From assembly GCA_001462255.1 (NCBI GenBank), contig LIUJ01000274.1:1-9527 (forward strand): DNA of 9,527 bases, read 5' to 3'. This DNA comes from Fibrobacteria bacterium GUT77. GTDB lineage: Bacteria; Fibrobacterota; Chitinivibrionia; Chitinivibrionales; Chitinispirillaceae. The position numbers and the translations under genes are program-made. Shown here piece by piece: positions 8,162-9,527 of this stretch (the stretch's first letter is position 1; every line of letters begins with the position of its first letter). The notes beneath the pieces were generated by a model. It was not told where the DNA came from. It saw nothing but the letters and a program-made list of their open reading frames with translations, and made no database searches.

Positions 8162-8220
8162 CGCATCCCTAACGGAATGCGAAAAAGACGTATTTTTATA
8201 ATGTACAGTGTTTTCCGCAT
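8162..8220 (-). repeat. Overlapping inverted repeats in the argG-ispD gap, two alternative RNA hairpins
   Basis: Hairpin A pairs 8162-8169 with 8174-8181. In the minus-strand RNA this is CGCAUUCC, loop GUUA, GGGAUGCG: 8 pairs, one of them G-U. Hairpin B pairs 8177-8186 with 8211-8220, AUGCGGAAAA with UUUUUCGCAU: 10 pairs, one of them G-U, around a 24-base loop. Both need bases 8177-8181, so only one can form at a time. In plus-strand RNA both wobble pairs become A-C mismatches, so the minus transcript folds better. Neither hairpin is followed by a T-run on the minus strand, so neither looks like a standard terminator. The argG stop codon lies 4 bases beyond the right arm of B, and the ispD ribosome-binding site begins about 10 bases after A in the transcript. 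A regulatory role is inference only. Confidence 0.55.
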
Positions 8221-8223
8221 CGA

Positions 8224-9432
8224 CTAAACTTTTCTATCGACCAACCCCGCGACTTTCATGGGCAACCCAAAAATTTTTATAAATCCGGTAGCGTCCATTT
8301 GATTGTAAAAATCGGTATCGGTAAAGGACGCCAAGTCCTCAAGGTAAAGCGCCTTGTCCGCCTTAACGCCCGCCGGCACGATGTTTCCCTTGTAGAGCTT
8401 CAACCGGACGGTGCCCGAAACGCTTTGTTGCGTCACGTCCACAAATCCGTCCAACGCTTCCCGCAACTTTGAGAACCACTGACCGTTGTAGACGAGTTCC
8501 GCGTACCGTATCGCCAACGCCTCCTTGCAGTGCGCCGTGTCCCTGTCGAGCGTAAGACTCTCAAGTATCCGGTGCGCGGCGTAAAGTATCGCGCCGCCCG
8601 GCGTCTCATAAACGCCGCGCGATTTTATTCCGACCAACCGGTTTTCCACCATGTCGACGTGCCCAATGCCGTGCTTCGCGCCGAGCGCGTTCAGCGACGT
8701 CAACAATTCGACCGGGCTCATCGCCTTGCCGTCGACGGCGACGGGATTTCCCTGCGTAAAGGTGATCTCTATGCGCTCCGCCGCGTCCGGCGCTTTCTCT
8801 ATGGTGTTGGTCAGCGTGTAAACGTCGTCGGGCGGTTCGTTCCACGGATTCTCAAGTATGCCGCCCTCGTGGCTTATGTGCCAAAGGTTGCGGTCTTCGG
8901 AGTATATCCGCTTCTTCGTTTGCGTAACCGGTACGTTGTGTTTCTCCGCGTAGGCGAGGCAGTCCTCGCGGCTGTGGAGCGTCCACTTGGGGTCTTTCCA
9001 CGGGGAAATGATTTTTAGCTTGGGGTCAAGCGCCATTACGGTAAGCTCGAAACGCACTTGGTCGTTGCCTTTGCCGGTAGCGCCGTGCGCGACGGCTACG
9101 GCGCCCTCCTTGTGCGCGATCTCCACGGCGCGCTTTGCTATTAAAGGTCGCGCAAAACTCGTGCCGAGCAAATACTCGCGTTCGTATATCGCCCCGGCCT
9201 TTAGGGTGGGGAAGATGTAGCTTGATACGAACTCGTCGGTCAAGCGCTCGATGTAGAGCTTGCTCGCGCCGGTTTTAAGCGCCTTGGCTTCAAGGCCGCT
9301 TAGTTCCTCGCCCTGGCCGAGGTCGGCGCATACGGCTATAACCTCGCAGTTGTAATTCTCCTTTAGCCAGGGGATCATTATCGAGGTGTCCAAGCCGCCC
9401 GAATAGAGCAAAATTACTTTTTCTTTTTCCAT
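8224..9432 (-). CDS. argG: Argininosuccinate synthase
   Basis: A 402-residue protein, full length for the family (about 400). It condenses citrulline and aspartate with ATP to argininosuccinate, the penultimate step of arginine synthesis, in the cytosol as a tetramer. The N-terminal ATP-pyrophosphatase loop is LLYSGGLDTS (8-17). CADLGQGEE (35-43), YLLGTSFARPLIAKR (87-101) and AHGATGKGNDQVRFE (115-129) are hallmark segments, and their Tyr87, Thr91/Ser92, Thr119, Asn123, Asp124 and Arg127 correspond to the citrulline, ATP and aspartate contacts of the family. KIISPWKDP follows as in other ArgG proteins. An in-frame ATG at 9480 would add 16 residues (MILILTILFYNRRKIK), but this extension is AT-rich, lies upstream of the ribosome-binding site and is not part of the family. 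AGGAG at 9443-9447, 10 bases before the ATG at 9432, supports the shorter start. No argH is visible. The gene ends 84 bases before ispD, and whether the two share a transcript is not settled. Confidence 0.97.
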   Translation of the reverse strand: MEKEKVILLYSGGLDTSIMIPWLKENYNCEVIAVCADLGQGEELSGLEAKALKTGASKLYIERLTDEFVSSYIFPTLKAGAIYEREYLLGTSFARPLIAKRAVEIAHKEGAVAVAHGATGKGNDQVRFELTVMALDPKLKIISPWKDPKWTLHSREDCLAYAEKHNVPVTQTKKRIYSEDRNLWHISHEGGILENPWNEPPDDVYTLTNTIEKAPDAAERIEITFTQGNPVAVDGKAMSPVELLTSLNALGAKHGIGHVDMVENRLVGIKSRGVYETPGGAILYAAHRILESLTLDRDTAHCKEALAIRYAELVYNGQWFSKLREALDGFVDVTQQSVSGTVRLKLYKGNIVPAGVKADKALYLEDLASFTDTDFYNQMDATGFIKIFGLPMKVAGLVDRKV

Positions 9433-9527
9433 TTTAATCTTTCTCCTATTGTAAAATAATATTGTTAAAATTAAAATCAAATTAAAAGCCCCGTGAGGGG
9501 CGACACTTTATTAACCGGGGGTTTTAA
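9433..9527 (-). other. AT-rich region upstream of argG
   Basis: Positions 9433-9487 are strongly AT-rich, unlike the coding DNA around them, and carry the argG ribosome-binding site AGGAG at 9443-9447. Candidate promoter boxes such as TTGATT (9475-9480) with TATTTT (9453-9458) would start transcription at the ribosome-binding site itself, so I do not call a promoter here. The true promoter may lie further right. Positions 9502-9527 hold no gene I can support beyond a possible end of an upstream reading frame. Confidence 0.4.
9480..9501 (-). terminator. Possible short intrinsic terminator upstream of argG
   Basis: On the minus strand, GCCCC and GGGGC (arms 9497-9501 and 9488-9492) enclose the loop TCAC and are followed by TTTTAATTT. 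The stem is only 5 pairs but all G-C, and the T-rich tail is on the correct side for minus-strand transcription. A tandem TAATAA in minus-strand reading at 9508-9513 could be the stop of an upstream gene entering from the right, which would make this its terminator. It could instead belong to an argG leader, because no convincing promoter can be placed between it and argG. Confidence 0.45.

Noticed and set aside
8162..8181. Hairpin A as a rho-independent terminator for argG
   Set aside because: On the minus strand the stem is followed by TCACTC rather than a T-run, and on the plus strand by A residues.
8197..8202. Perfect TATAAT on the plus strand
   Set aside because: It has no -35 box at suitable spacing and no plus-strand gene downstream. 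It lies in the loop of the inverted repeat and is likely chance.
9433..9480. Upstream ATG that would lengthen ArgG by 16 residues
   Set aside because: The extension lies in AT-rich leader DNA, contains the ribosome-binding site of the ATG at 9432 and is absent from the family.

Overview
The window is a gene-dense bacterial chromosome segment. Every supported gene is on the minus strand, so transcription runs from the right edge to the left. In that order the genes are argG (argininosuccinate synthase), ispD (MEP-pathway cytidylyltransferase), a membrane acyltransferase of the acyltransferase-3 family, recC, and a left-truncated recB. The only non-coding stretches are the 84-base gap between argG and ispD (8140-8223), a 5-base gap after ispD, and the AT-rich region upstream of argG (9433-9527). 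No RNA genes, insertion sequences, CRISPR arrays or attachment sites were seen.

The ispD, acyltransferase, recC and recB genes look like one operon. The acyltransferase starts 5 bases after the ispD stop. It overlaps recC by 7 bases (ATGCTAA), and recC overlaps recB by 8 bases (ATGATTGA). Each start has a Shine-Dalgarno-like sequence inside the end of the preceding gene, which suggests translational coupling. RecB and RecC are the helicase/nuclease and scaffold/Chi-reading subunits of the RecBCD double-strand-break repair enzyme. recD is not in the window and could lie beyond the left edge. The recB reading frame is open from 2683 through base 1 without a stop. It contains the full UvrD/Rep helicase motif set but not yet the C-terminal nuclease domain.

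The organism is a bacterium that uses the standard code: the stops are TAG, TAA, TAA and TGA. Its genes are of medium GC and use ATA and AGA codons freely, which is unlike an enteric bacterium. It has RecBCD rather than AddAB, and probably the MEP isoprenoid route and arginine synthesis. I cannot assign a phylum from the sequence alone. E. coli has ptrA between recC and recB, but here the two are fused by overlap.

The window looks largely like housekeeping DNA and I see no new defence or mobile system. The points most worth a second look are two mutually exclusive hairpins between argG and ispD, whose wobble pairs favour the minus-strand RNA; a Cys-Cys-Cys-His cluster in RecB; an Asp-X repeat in the RecB linker; and the joining of recCB to ispD and a membrane acyltransferase gene.
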